Assembly (NCBI GenBank): GCA_934527315.1
Contig: CAKTAK010000003.1
Span: forward strand, 1-64,000
DNA from: HGM13010 sp934527315
Lineage (GTDB): Bacteria > Bacillota > Clostridia > Oscillospirales > Oscillospiraceae
Direction of reading: 5' to 3'
DNA: 64,000 nucleotides
Part shown: positions 7,711-15,661 of the stretch, piece by piece
Position numbering within the stretch: position 1 is the stretch's first letter
Layout: the number at the start of each line of letters is the position of its first letter
Translations under genes and position numbers: made by a program
The notes under the pieces: generated by a model
Told to the model about the DNA's origin: nothing
Databases searched by the model: none
The model's input: only the letters and a program-made list of their open reading frames with translations

Positions 7711-7983
7711 ATGAAAGTGACTTATTATCCCAAAGGAACCTGCTCGGTGCGCATGGACGTGGAAGTGGACGAGGCGGGAATCATTCGGCACGTACACGTG
7801 GAGCAGGGCTGCGACGGCAACCTGCAGGGCATCTGCCGTCTGGTGGAGGGAATGGAGGCAAAAGCCGCCATTGAAAAGCTGCAGGGCATTCGCTGCGGCT
7901 GGAAAAATACCTCCTGCCCGGATCAGCTTTCCAAGGCACTGCAGCAGTGTCTGGACGCAATCGGAACGAAAAAAGAGATGTAA
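7711..7983 (+). CDS. Small TSCPD-domain protein (TIGR03905 family)
   Basis: A 90-residue soluble protein. It has the TSCPD signature near the C-terminus (NTSCPDQLSKAL) and conserved cysteines at the start (TCSVRMD), in GCDGNLQGICRL and in IRCGWK. The fold also occurs as the C-terminal zinc-binding module of some class II ribonucleotide reductases and adenosylcobalamin enzymes. The free-standing form is widespread in gut Clostridia, and its function is not established. The cysteines suggest metal binding. It has its own strong terminator and appears monocistronic. Confidence 0.8.
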   Translation: MKVTYYPKGTCSVRMDVEVDEAGIIRHVHVEQGCDGNLQGICRLVEGMEAKAAIEKLQGIRCGWKNTSCPDQLSKALQQCLDAIGTKKEM

Positions 7984-8036
7984 AAAGTGCTAATTTGGTT
8001 TACATAACTACATATTTACGGCCGAGAACCTATCAC

Positions 8037-8063
8037 AAAAAGTGTCGAAATTGACACTTTTTT
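8037..8063 (+). terminator. Terminator after the TSCPD gene
   Basis: AAAAAGTGTC pairs with GACACTTTTT around GAAATT and runs into further T residues, 54 bases past the stop codon. Confidence 0.85.
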
Positions 8064-8095
8064 GTAATTTTTATCTTTTTGTGCAAATGCGACAA

Positions 8096-8109
8096 CACAA
8101 TATATTGTG
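8096..8109. promoter_or_regulatory. Perfect 14-base palindrome, possible operator
   Basis: CACAATATATTGTG is a perfect palindrome about 97 bases upstream of the wall-hydrolase promoter. Related half-sites (GATATTGTGC and GATTGTGC) follow near 8152-8195. This 333-base gap (7984-8316) otherwise holds only the terminator and the promoter. No regulator is known for it. Confidence 0.4.
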
Positions 8110-8205
8110 GTTTAAATGTGGGATAACACCAATAAAAATCCCAATATCCTGCGATATTGTGCAGAACTTACAGTTTCGACACAAGGCGATTGTGCAAAAA
8201 GTAAA

Positions 8206-8234
8206 TTGAAAGGTTAAATTTTGTTTCTTATAAT
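8206..8234 (+). promoter_or_regulatory. Sigma-A promoter of the SleB-like gene
   Basis: TTGAAA (8206-8211), a 17-base spacer and a perfect TATAAT (8229-8234). The start codon is 83 bases further on, leaving a leader of about 75 bases. Confidence 0.8.
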
Positions 8235-8316
8235 ATTACCACAAGCAAACGGATTGTATTTTCTGCTGTTTGAGATGCGAAACGGCGGAAAGCATAAGAA
8301 ACAAAAGGAGCATATT

Positions 8317-9183
8317 ATGACGAGACGATTGCGAATGAACATCATTTTGATGTGCGTCATTTGTCTGCTTGGTTCTCTGCTATGCGGTTATGCGGCCATG
8401 GAGGACGATCTTCCGGAGGAAGAAACCGTCCTGTATCAGAAAATTCCCATTTGCGTGGACGGAAATCTGGAATATTCCGGTTATATGGTGGACCAGACCA
8501 CATACATTCCTTTCCGGTCGTTCTGCGGCGCGCTGAACCTGGGCGCTGTGGTGACTTGGGACGAGGAAACTCAAGAGGCAACGGGCCGGGTGGAGGATTA
8601 CACCATTTCGGCAAGTGCAGACCGGCCGTACATCGTTGTGAACGGACGCTATTTCTATGTACCCACCGGCACGGTGATGTACCGGGGCACACTGCTGGTT
8701 CCCCTGCGGCTGATGTGTGACGCTTTTTCCATTGACGTGGAATGGGACCAGGAAAACGGCATGGTGAATCTGGTGATGGATCAGATGCAGGTGTGCCAGT
8801 CGGGAGACAGCTATTATCAGGCAGACGATGTGTACTGGCTCAGCCGTATCATCAATGCCGAGGCAGGCAACCAGCCTTTGGACGGAAAAATCAGCGTGGG
8901 CAACGTTGTAATGAACCGTGCGGAAAGCGCCGGATTCCCGGATACCATTCAGGGTGTGATTTTTGACACCACCTACGGTATTCAGTTTGACCCTGTGCGC
9001 AGCGGCAGTATTTATATGGAGCCCAACGAGGAATCCGTTCTGGCAGCAAAGCTCTGTTTGGACGGCTGCGAAATTGCCGGAGACAGTTTGTACTTTGTGA
9101 ATCCCGCCGTGGGCAGCACCAGCTGGTTCCGGAACACGCGGACGTTCGTGGCCTCCATCGGAGATCATGACTTCTATGCTTGA
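8317..9183 (+). CDS. Secreted cell wall hydrolase (SleB type) with copper-amine-oxidase-N domain
   Basis: The ATG at 8317 fits the AAGGAG site; a longer reading frame starts upstream at 8221 but lacks a ribosome binding site. The 288-residue product has a signal peptide (residues 1-24), a copper-amine-oxidase N-terminal-like stalk domain (about 40-130) and a C-terminal SleB/Hydrolase_2 domain (about 160-288). The catalytic glutamate lies in IINAEAGNQP, and GNVVMNRAES follows. Such enzymes are lytic transglycosylases that cut spore cortex or vegetative peptidoglycan. The vegetative-type promoter suggests wall remodelling during growth rather than only germination. Confidence 0.88.
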   Translation: MTRRLRMNIILMCVICLLGSLLCGYAAMEDDLPEEETVLYQKIPICVDGNLEYSGYMVDQTTYIPFRSFCGALNLGAVVTWDEETQEATGRVEDYTISASADRPYIVVNGRYFYVPTGTVMYRGTLLVPLRLMCDAFSIDVEWDQENGMVNLVMDQMQVCQSGDSYYQADDVYWLSRIINAEAGNQPLDGKISVGNVVMNRAESAGFPDTIQGVIFDTTYGIQFDPVRSGSIYMEPNEESVLAAKLCLDGCEIAGDSLYFVNPAVGSTSWFRNTRTFVASIGDHDFYA

Positions 9184-9208
9184 TGAATTCTGCGGGATAT
9201 GTTAAAAT

Positions 9209-9242
9209 CGGGTGTGCAGAACAGACTGCACACCCGTTTTTT
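9209..9242 (+). terminator. Terminator of the SleB-like gene
   Basis: CGGGTGTGCAG pairs perfectly with CTGCACACCCG, followed by TTTTTT. Confidence 0.92.
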
Positions 9243-9289
9243 GCACCCATTGGATTGGGTGCGGCTGATTTTTCGATACAGGAGAGCTT

Positions 9290-9994
9290 ATGGAAGAACT
9301 TTTGCTGAACGGCTTTGCCGCGTTGGGCCTGCCCCTGAGCCCGGAAAGCCTGCAACAATATCGCACATACTATACCATGCTGGAAGAAACCAACAAGGTG
9401 ATGAATCTGACGGCAATTACCGGAGAGACGGATACCGCTCAGCTCCATTTTCTGGATTGCGCGGCACTGCTCACTGCGGAGAATCTGAAAGGAAAATCCC
9501 TTGTGGACGTGGGCACTGGCGCGGGATTTCCCGGTATGGTGCTGAAAATCGGGGAGCCGAGTTTGCAGCTGACCCTGATGGACAGCTTGGGCAAGCGGAT
9601 TCATTTTTTGGAGCAGGTGACGGAAACACTGGGTCTGGAACAGGTAACCACCGTGATTTCCCGGGCGGAAGAGGCTCCGGAGGAACTGCGGGAGTCCTTT
9701 GATTTCGCCACGGCGCGGGCGGTCACTCGGTTGAATTTGCTGGCGGAGCTGTGTCTGCCGTTGGTAAAGGTCGGGGGCGCGTTTTTGTCCATGAAAGGAC
9801 CGGAACCCGAGGAAGAGATTCAAGAGGCTGCCGGCGCAATTCGTACATTGGGTGGGGAAGTAGAGGCGGTGATGCCTTACACCATTCCCGGCACGGAGGT
9901 GGTGCATACCGTGGTGAAAATTCGGAAGGTATCCCCCACACCGAAAAAATATCCCAGAAGATGGGCGAAAATGCAGAAGGAACCCCTTCGGTAA
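9290..9994 (+). CDS. rsmG: 16S rRNA (guanine-527-N7) methyltransferase
   Basis: A 234-residue Rossmann-fold methyltransferase. The SAM-binding motif LVDVGTGAGFPGMVLKI is at about residues 70-86, with NLTAIT at about 40 and ATARAV near 140, all conserved in RsmG/GidB. It methylates N7 of G527 in 16S rRNA using SAM; loss of the enzyme gives low-level streptomycin resistance in other bacteria. The length is normal. It is followed within 25 bases by a PsiE-like membrane gene on the same strand, so they may share a transcript. Cytoplasmic. Confidence 0.95.
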   Translation: MEELLLNGFAALGLPLSPESLQQYRTYYTMLEETNKVMNLTAITGETDTAQLHFLDCAALLTAENLKGKSLVDVGTGAGFPGMVLKIGEPSLQLTLMDSLGKRIHFLEQVTETLGLEQVTTVISRAEEAPEELRESFDFATARAVTRLNLLAELCLPLVKVGGAFLSMKGPEPEEEIQEAAGAIRTLGGEVEAVMPYTIPGTEVVHTVVKIRKVSPTPKKYPRRWAKMQKEPLR

Positions 9995-10018
9995 AGGTCT
10001 TGGGAAGGAGTTAACAAG

Positions 10019-10516
10019 TTGGATTTGAAAAAACGTTTGCAGGAATGGCTGAATCTGGCCTCCGGCATACTGGAAATGCTGGTGGGCGCTCTGCTGTTGG
10101 TGGCGTTGATTGCGGCGCTGGTGGGTCTGGTGCTGTCCGTCACGCCGATAGAATTGGTCAAGGACCCGGAGCTGTTTCCGGAAGTATTGTCCATGGCGGC
10201 AACATTGGTCATCGGTTTGGAGTTTATTAAAATGCTCTGCAACCACACCATGGGCGCCGTACTGGAAGTGATGCTGTTGGCTATCGCCCGGCAGATGATT
10301 GCGGAGCACACGTCTCCGTTGGAAAATCTGTTTGCGGTGCTGTCCATTGCGATTTTGTACCTTGTGCGGAAATATCTGTACATTCCCAGTTTGGATAAAA
10401 TTCGGAATCTGAAGATTTTCTCCCATCTGATGCATCAGGCGGCGGTAAATGCCGAGGAAAAAGAATCGGAAAAAGAGCCGTTCGATTTGGTGAAAGACAG
10501 TCAGAATATGGAATAA
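10019..10516 (+). CDS. PsiE-like small membrane protein
   Basis: The TTG at 10019 is chosen as start because GGAAGGAG lies 8 bases upstream. The 165-residue product has about four membrane segments (roughly residues 17-40, 58-75, 80-95, 108-120) and a charged cytoplasmic tail. The segment EHTSPLENLFAVLSIAILYL resembles the conserved core of the PsiE (phosphate-starvation-inducible E) family. PsiE proteins have no proven function. No Pho box was noticed. It follows rsmG and ends in a strong bidirectional terminator. Confidence 0.55.
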   Translation: MDLKKRLQEWLNLASGILEMLVGALLLVALIAALVGLVLSVTPIELVKDPELFPEVLSMAATLVIGLEFIKMLCNHTMGAVLEVMLLAIARQMIAEHTSPLENLFAVLSIAILYLVRKYLYIPSLDKIRNLKIFSHLMHQAAVNAEEKESEKEPFDLVKDSQNME

Positions 10517-10564
10517 AAAAGCAGCGTTCCCGGCGGCACAGTTTGTCGCGGGGAACGCTGTTTT
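10515..10564. terminator. Bidirectional terminator
   Basis: CAGCGTTCCC (10522-10531) pairs with GGGAACGCTG (10551-10560). AAAAAA precedes and TTTT follows, so it can serve both the PsiE-like gene (+) and the small secreted protein gene (-). Confidence 0.85.
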
Positions 10565-10575
10565 GTTTGTTTCGG

Positions 10576-11013
10576 TTATGCAAAGGCGGAAATCAGATTT
10601 TGCAGGAATCCGCTGACGGTGCTGAGCATTTTTTGAATGGCTGCCAGAACGGATTGCATGGCTTGGGCAAAGGCGGAGACCTTTTGCCCGTAATCCTGCA
10701 CGGCATTGCCGGCATCGTTGGCTTTTTCCAGACCCCGGCAGGCGGAAATCAAAAAGTCCAGCTGCTCTTGATTCAGCGTCAACCGGTATTCCCCGGCTAT
10801 GGATTGCAGGTATTCGCTCAATTCATCATCGGACATACTGCGGGTTTGGCCTGTCAGACCGCTCAGACGGTCCAGAATCTGCTGCACCGCGGGGTCTTTG
10901 GATTCCTCCGTTTGGTCGGCAGCAGCCCCGCTTGCGGAAACAGAGAGCCCGCAGGCAGTGAAAAGCAGCACAGCTGTCATACACAGCAAACAGAATTTTG
11001 AAAATCTTCCCAT
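10576..11013 (-). CDS. Small secreted or lipid-anchored protein of unknown function
   Basis: A 145-residue protein. The N-terminus is a signal sequence (residues 1-28) with either a weak lipobox ending at Cys21 (FTACG) or a signal peptidase I site near SVSASGA. The mature part is helical, with DELSEYLQSIAGEYRLTLN resembling the C-terminal helices of DUF1002 proteins. That similarity is a weak memory-based match. It is monocistronic, flanked by terminators on both sides, and probably acts outside the membrane. The function is unknown. Confidence 0.6.
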   Translation of the reverse strand: MGRFSKFCLLCMTAVLLFTACGLSVSASGAAADQTEESKDPAVQQILDRLSGLTGQTRSMSDDELSEYLQSIAGEYRLTLNQEQLDFLISACRGLEKANDAGNAVQDYGQKVSAFAQAMQSVLAAIQKMLSTVSGFLQNLISAFA

Positions 11014-11072
11014 GGAAACGACCTGCTTTCTTCGTGAATGTACCTATCATACAAGGTCTGTTTGGGAATGTC

Positions 11073-11103
11073 AAACGCCCCGGAGGGACTCCGAGGCGTT
11101 TTT
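11073..11103. terminator. Bidirectional terminator downstream of the first AGCS gene
   Basis: AAACGCC-CCGGAG pairs with CTCCGAGGCGTTT around GGA. It has T residues on the plus side and a shorter T run on the minus side. It lies 18 bases past the stop of the minus-strand symporter gene. Confidence 0.75.
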
Positions 11104-11120
11104 GCAACAATCGATTCCGT

Positions 11121-12506
11121 TCAGTCCTTGTCGGCTTTGTCGAAATAGTCTTTTGTCATCTGGAAGACTACCCCGGACAAGGGGAGCAGGGCAATCAGGT
11201 TGGGGATTGCCATGAGACCGTTCAGGGTGTCGGAAATATCCCACATGAGGGTACCGGAACCAACGGCGCCCAGAATACAGACGGCGGCAAAGGTCAGCTT
11301 GAAAATCAGAATGACCACCTTGTTTCCGTGGAACAGATAACTCCAGCAGGTTTCGCCGTAATAGCTCCAACCGATGGCGGTGGACAGCGCGAAAAACAGC
11401 AGGCTGACCTGAATGATGGTGCCGCCAATGGTGCCGGGGAGAATGGCATTGAACGCTGCGGCAGCGGCTGCGCCCTTGGAGGGGAATGCCTCCAAACCGC
11501 CGGGCACGTCCGTGACACCGGACAGCAGAATGGCCAGCGCGGTGATGGTGCAAATCAGAAACGTGGTGATAAACACCTCAAAGATACCCCACATGGCCTG
11601 CTCGCAGGGTTCTTCCGTGGAAGTGGCTGCGTGAGCGATGGGGGCAGTGCCCAGACCGGCCTCGTTGGAAAATACGCCCCGGGCAAAGCCCTGACGCATG
11701 GCAACCATAATGCCGTAACCCAGTGCACCGCCGCCCACAGCCTTGAAACTGAAAGCGCTTTTGAAAATTGCGGCGAACACACCGGGGATTTCCGTGATGC
11801 GGAGAACAATCATGGCAATACCGGCCAGCACATAAAACACGGACATCACGGGCACCAGATGAGAGGTGAACTGTCCGATGCGCTGCACACCGCCGATGAT
11901 GACCACGGCGACGATGATCGCCATGAGAATACCGGAAACCAGAGGGTCCAGACCGAACAGATTCTGAAGAGAACCGGCCACTTCGCTGGACTGGGCAATG
12001 TTGCCCGCACCAAAGCAAGCCAGACCGGCAAACAGACAGAACAGCACCGCAAGCCAACGCCATTTCGGGCCCAGACCGTTGGTGATGTAATACATGGGAC
12101 CGCCGTGGTACACACCGTTTTCGTCCTGCTCCCGGTATTTGACGGCCAGAGCAATCTCGGCATATTTGGTGCACATACCGAAGAATGCGGAAACCCACAT
12201 CCAGAACACGGCGCCGGGGCCGCCGGCGAAAATTGCGCCGGTAACGCCGGCGATGCTGCCGGTGCCCACTGTGCCGGCAAGGGCGGTGGAAACAGCCTGC
12301 ACCGGGGAGAGGTTCTTGCCGTGGTCTTTTTCTGATTTCTGGAACAGGGTACCGAAGGTATGTTTCCAGATGTAACCGAATTTCCGGACCTGCAGAAAGT
12401 TGGTGCGGACAGAAATATAAATACCGGTTCCAACCAGCAGGGCCAGCATAATCGGACCCCAGACAAAGCTGTTCACGGTTTGATTGAGTTTCATAATGAA
12501 TTCCAT
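11121..12506 (-). CDS. AGCS-family sodium:alanine symporter, copy 1
   Basis: A 461-residue transporter with about 10-11 membrane segments. The start ATG at 12506 (MEFIMKLN) follows AAAGGAG and matches the paralogue's start; a longer frame begins upstream without a good site. Family blocks include GPIMLALLVGTGIYISVRT near the N-terminus, ALAGTVGTGSIAGVTGAIF and FSNEAGLGTAPIAHAA. AGCS proteins import alanine or glycine with Na+ or H+. It is very similar along its whole length to the next gene upstream (12857-14257), a tandem duplication. It has its own promoter and terminator. Confidence 0.93.
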   Translation of the reverse strand: MEFIMKLNQTVNSFVWGPIMLALLVGTGIYISVRTNFLQVRKFGYIWKHTFGTLFQKSEKDHGKNLSPVQAVSTALAGTVGTGSIAGVTGAIFAGGPGAVFWMWVSAFFGMCTKYAEIALAVKYREQDENGVYHGGPMYYITNGLGPKWRWLAVLFCLFAGLACFGAGNIAQSSEVAGSLQNLFGLDPLVSGILMAIIVAVVIIGGVQRIGQFTSHLVPVMSVFYVLAGIAMIVLRITEIPGVFAAIFKSAFSFKAVGGGALGYGIMVAMRQGFARGVFSNEAGLGTAPIAHAATSTEEPCEQAMWGIFEVFITTFLICTITALAILLSGVTDVPGGLEAFPSKGAAAAAAFNAILPGTIGGTIIQVSLLFFALSTAIGWSYYGETCWSYLFHGNKVVILIFKLTFAAVCILGAVGSGTLMWDISDTLNGLMAIPNLIALLPLSGVVFQMTKDYFDKADKD

Positions 12507-12569
12507 TGCTGTGGTTCTCCTTTGACCGTAGTTTCCCGTAACCGGGATTTCGCGCAAAGACTGTCCAAC

Positions 12570-12599
12570 ATTGTATCACTGTCCGCGAGTGACTTACAA
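12570..12599 (-). promoter_or_regulatory. Promoter of AGCS copy 1
   Basis: On the minus strand TTGTAA (12594-12599), an 18-base spacer and TACAAT (12570-12575). The flanking sequence resembles that around the copy 2 promoter. The rest of the 12507-12856 gap holds an AT-rich stretch and the copy 2 terminator. Confidence 0.65.
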
Positions 12600-12792
12600 T
12601 ATCAGAAGTCCACAAAAAATTATGGAAGAGAACCGCGAAAATGCACAAAAATTCAATTTCTTGCGAGAAATAAAGAGAAAATAAAAAATATTTCACTATT
12701 TCAGTGCTGTGCCTTGCATCATAGTCTGTCAAACGGCAGAAAAACGGGCGATTTGACGAAATGAACCATGGAAAGTGTACAGAACCGGAAGA

Positions 12793-12829
12793 CAAAAACA
12801 ACCCCCCGGCAGGGTCTGCCGAGGGGTTG
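12793..12829 (-). terminator. Terminator of AGCS copy 2
   Basis: On the minus strand AACCCCTCGGCAG pairs with CTGCCGGGGGGTT around ACC, followed by GTTTTTG. It lies 28 bases past the stop codon. Confidence 0.88.
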
Positions 12830-12856
12830 CTGAAAAAGTAGAGAGGAATTGAATTT

Positions 12857-14257
12857 TTATTTGTTGACGGATTTTTCTGTATCGACCTTGGCAAAGTATT
12901 CCTTGGTCATGGCGATGACCACACCGGACAAGGGGAGCAGAGCAATCAGGTTGGGGATTGCCATGAGACCGTTCAAGGTATCGGAAATATCCCACATCAG
13001 CGTACCGGAGCCAATGGCGCCCAAAACGCAGACGATGACGTAAGCGATTTTGAAAATCAGAATGACGGTTTTGTTGCCGTGAGACAGATAGCTCCAGCAG
13101 CTTTCGCCGTAGTAGCTCCAACCGATGGCGGTGGACAGAGCGAAGAACAGCAAGCTGATTTGAATGATGGTGCCGCCGATGGTGCCGGGAAGAATGGCAT
13201 TGAATGCAGCGGCAGCGGCAGCGCCTTTGGAATCAAAGGAATCCAGACCGCCGGGAACGTTCAGAACACCGGACAGCAGGACTGCCAGAGCGGTGATGGT
13301 ACAAATGAGGAAGGTATCCATAAACACTTCGAACACGCCCCACATAGCCTGCTCGCAGGGCTCTTCCGTAGAAGTGGCTGCGTGAGCAATGGGTGCGGTA
13401 CCCAAACCGGCTTCGTTGGAGAACACGCCACGGGCAAAGCCCTGACGCATGGCAACCATAATGGCATAGCCGAACACACCGCCGCCGACGGCTTTGAAGC
13501 TGAATGCGCTCTTGACAATCAATACGAGCGTGGCGGGAATCTGGTTGATGCGAAGGACGATGATGGCAATGCCGGCCAGAAGATAGAATACGGACATGAC
13601 GGGCACCAGATAAGAGGTGAACTGTCCGATGCGTTTCACACCGCCGATGGTGACCACAGAAATGACGGCAGCCATGAGAATACCGGAAACCAGCGGTTTC
13701 ATACCGAACAGACTGCTCAATGCACCGGCCACTTCGCTGGACTGGGCGATGTTGCCTGCGCCGAAGCAAGCCAGACCGGCAAACAGGCAGAAGAGAATGG
13801 CCAACCAATGCCATTTTGTTCCCAAACCATTGGTAATATAGTACATGGGGCCGCCGTGGTAACGACCGTTCTCGTCTTTCTCACGGAATTTTACAGCCAG
13901 AGCAATCTCGGAATACTTGGTGCACATGCCGAAGAATGCGGAAATCCACATCCAGAACACAGCGCCGGGACCGCCGGCAAAAATTGCGCCGGTGACGCCG
14001 GCAATATTACCGGTACCCACCGTGCCGGCCAAAGCGGTGGAAACCGCCTGAAAGGGCGAAAGGTTGTTGCCGTGATTTTTGTCGGATTTCTGGAACAGAC
14101 TGCCCACAGTATGTTTCAGAATGTAGCCGAATCGGCGTACCTGCATGAAATTGGTTCGGACCGTAATGTAGATGCCGGTGCCGACCAGCAGCGCCAGCAT
14201 AATCGGACCCCAGACAAAGCTGTTGACCGCGCTGTTGATTTTCATAACGAGTTCCAT
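12857..14257 (-). CDS. AGCS-family sodium:alanine symporter, copy 2
   Basis: A 466-residue transporter nearly colinear with copy 1. It carries the same family blocks (ALAGTVGTGNIAGVTGAIF, FSNEAGLGTAPIAHAA, VGSGTLMWDISDTLNG). Differences cluster in the loops and the C-terminal tail. The ATG at 14257 (MELVMKIN) follows AAAGGAG. It imports a small neutral amino acid with a cation. The gene has a long leader with an 11-base hairpin and is divergent from the GntR-family regulator, which may control both copies. It could be powered by the Na+ or H+ gradient from Rnf encoded downstream; that is inference. Confidence 0.93.
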   Translation of the reverse strand: MELVMKINSAVNSFVWGPIMLALLVGTGIYITVRTNFMQVRRFGYILKHTVGSLFQKSDKNHGNNLSPFQAVSTALAGTVGTGNIAGVTGAIFAGGPGAVFWMWISAFFGMCTKYSEIALAVKFREKDENGRYHGGPMYYITNGLGTKWHWLAILFCLFAGLACFGAGNIAQSSEVAGALSSLFGMKPLVSGILMAAVISVVTIGGVKRIGQFTSYLVPVMSVFYLLAGIAIIVLRINQIPATLVLIVKSAFSFKAVGGGVFGYAIMVAMRQGFARGVFSNEAGLGTAPIAHAATSTEEPCEQAMWGVFEVFMDTFLICTITALAVLLSGVLNVPGGLDSFDSKGAAAAAAFNAILPGTIGGTIIQISLLFFALSTAIGWSYYGESCWSYLSHGNKTVILIFKIAYVIVCVLGAIGSGTLMWDISDTLNGLMAIPNLIALLPLSGVVIAMTKEYFAKVDTEKSVNK

Positions 14258-14284
14258 AGCCTATTTTCTCCTTTTACTCCCAAT

Positions 14285-14319
14285 AATTTTCCCTCGGTGA
14301 TTTTCACAGAGGGAAAATT
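14285..14319 (-). promoter_or_regulatory. Leader hairpin of AGCS copy 2
   Basis: AATTTTCCCTC (14285-14295) and GAGGGAAAATT (14309-14319) form an 11-base perfect stem with a 13-base loop. It sits between the promoter and the start codon. On the minus strand ATTATT rather than a pure T run follows, so it may be an attenuator, an mRNA-stability element or, as DNA, an operator. Confidence 0.55.
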
Positions 14320-14335
14320 GTACGTGATGTGAAAC

Positions 14336-14364
14336 ATTGTAGCACTATGAAAAGTGGCTTTCAA
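14336..14364 (-). promoter_or_regulatory. Promoter of AGCS copy 2
   Basis: On the minus strand TTGAAA (14359-14364), a 17-base spacer and TACAAT (14336-14341). Together with the divergent gntR promoter and the leader hairpin this accounts for most of the 357-base gap 14258-14614. Confidence 0.75.
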
Positions 14365-14482
14365 TACAACGAATTCACAAAAAAATCCAGATTGAATCAT
14401 GATAATTTACACAAAATTTCAAACTTTTCTAAAAACACGGAGAAAAATTGAAAATTATTTCGTTAGAAAAGTGCTAAACAAC

Positions 14483-14511
14483 TTGCATGGAATGACAGTA
14501 TCCTTTATAAT
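14483..14511 (+). promoter_or_regulatory. Promoter of the GntR/UTRA regulator
   Basis: TTGCAT (14483-14488), a 17-base spacer and a perfect TATAAT (14506-14511), about 104 bases before the start codon. Confidence 0.75.
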
Positions 14512-14614
14512 GACGTTAATGATGAGAATATGGCGGGATTTCGCCCCATAGCATGGAAAATATGGGAACGAAAGGTCCGTAAAAAATACAACAGAGAAAT
14601 GGGAAGGTGTACGA

Positions 14615-15424
14615 ATGGACAAAAATCCAGTTTTGATGAGCCGGCTGTCCATGGAATCGGATATTCCACTATATAGTCAGCTTGTGAATATTATTAAACG
14701 GAATATCACGGCCGGTACCTTGAATCCCGGAGATCAGCTGCCGTCGGAATCGGAACTGTGCAAGAATTTTGATATCAGCCGCAGCACGGTTCGTCAGGCG
14801 GTCAGTATGCTGGAAGACGAGGGTCTTGTGGTGCGGAAACAGGGAAGAGGTACCTATGTTGCGGAGCCGAAGGTCCGGAGAAAAACGGAGAAACTGTATT
14901 CCTTTACCTCCGAAATGTCTTCTATGGGGTTGACGCCCTCCTCCAAACTGGTGGAGTATGACGTGATTGAGCCGCCCCCGGATATTGTGAAAATGCTGGA
15001 ACTGGACAATCCGCTGACCCCGGTGTATAAGTTTTCCCGGATTCGCTATGTCAACGGCGAGGCGATGACGCTGGAGACGTCTTTTTATCCCCAGTATCTC
15101 TATCCCACGCTGACCCGTTCGCTGCTCCAGACCCACAGTTTTTACAGCCTGCTGTATGAACGGGGCATTGTGCCCTATGAGGCGGTGGACAGCTATGAGG
15201 CGGTTGTAATGAGCCGGAGAGAGGCAGAATTGCTGGGTTGCCGCCCGGGAAGTCCCGCTTTCTCCGTGCAGCGGGTCACGCGGACGGAAAATGGTCAGCC
15301 CTATGAGTTTACCCAGAGCTTGGTCCGTGGCGACCGGGTGAAGTTGGACGTTTATCTGCATAAGGAAGGCGTGACGTTCTCCCGGAACGTAAACCATGGC
15401 GGAAAGAACGAAGAAAAGAAATAA
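14615..15424 (+). CDS. GntR-family regulator, HutC/UTRA subfamily
   Basis: A 269-residue transcription factor. The N-terminal winged helix-turn-helix (about residues 15-85) contains LPSESELCKNFDISRSTVRQ, and the C-terminal UTRA ligand-binding domain spans about 105-255. UTRA domains bind small metabolites such as sugars, amino acids or histidine derivatives and control adjacent uptake genes. It is divergent from the AGCS symporters, the likely targets, since both symporter promoters share similar flanks. Start ATG at 14615 after GGGAAGG. The effector is unknown; alanine or a related compound is a guess from context. Confidence 0.88.
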   Translation: MDKNPVLMSRLSMESDIPLYSQLVNIIKRNITAGTLNPGDQLPSESELCKNFDISRSTVRQAVSMLEDEGLVVRKQGRGTYVAEPKVRRKTEKLYSFTSEMSSMGLTPSSKLVEYDVIEPPPDIVKMLELDNPLTPVYKFSRIRYVNGEAMTLETSFYPQYLYPTLTRSLLQTHSFYSLLYERGIVPYEAVDSYEAVVMSRREAELLGCRPGSPAFSVQRVTRTENGQPYEFTQSLVRGDRVKLDVYLHKEGVTFSRNVNHGGKNEEKK

Positions 15425-15601
15425 ATTAAGATTGTTATCGGAATGGTTGCTGTGTTTTCTTCCGGAGTGTCTTTCCGGGGAAAACAACTATGAAAAACCA
15501 TAGCTTTCCTATATTCGGAAAGTGTTGGGAAATCGTCAAAAAAATCGCATTATTGTTAAAAAGTTGTTCGGCAAAGAAGGCATTTTTTCGTCTTTTTCGT
15601 A

Positions 15602-15630
15602 TGGACAACTTTTTTTTCTTATGTTAGAAT
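15602..15630 (+). promoter_or_regulatory. Promoter of the rnf operon
   Basis: TGGACA (15602-15607), a 17-base spacer and TAGAAT (15625-15630), 31 bases before rnfC. Upstream, near 15452-15483, is a GTTTTC...GAAAAC inverted repeat that probably terminates gntR. Confidence 0.65.
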
Positions 15631-15661
15631 GGGTTGGTTAAATTATAGAGAGGTGATGCTA

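Noticed and set aside
8891..10435. 514-codon minus-strand frame
   Set aside because: Antisense to the SleB-like gene, rsmG and the PsiE-like gene; composition is that of a shadow and it crosses a strong terminator.
10998..12335. Long plus-strand frame (445 codons) rich in His, Gln and Gly
   Set aside because: Antisense shadow of the AGCS symporter gene; the same kind of shadow occurs opposite the second copy at 13079-14332.
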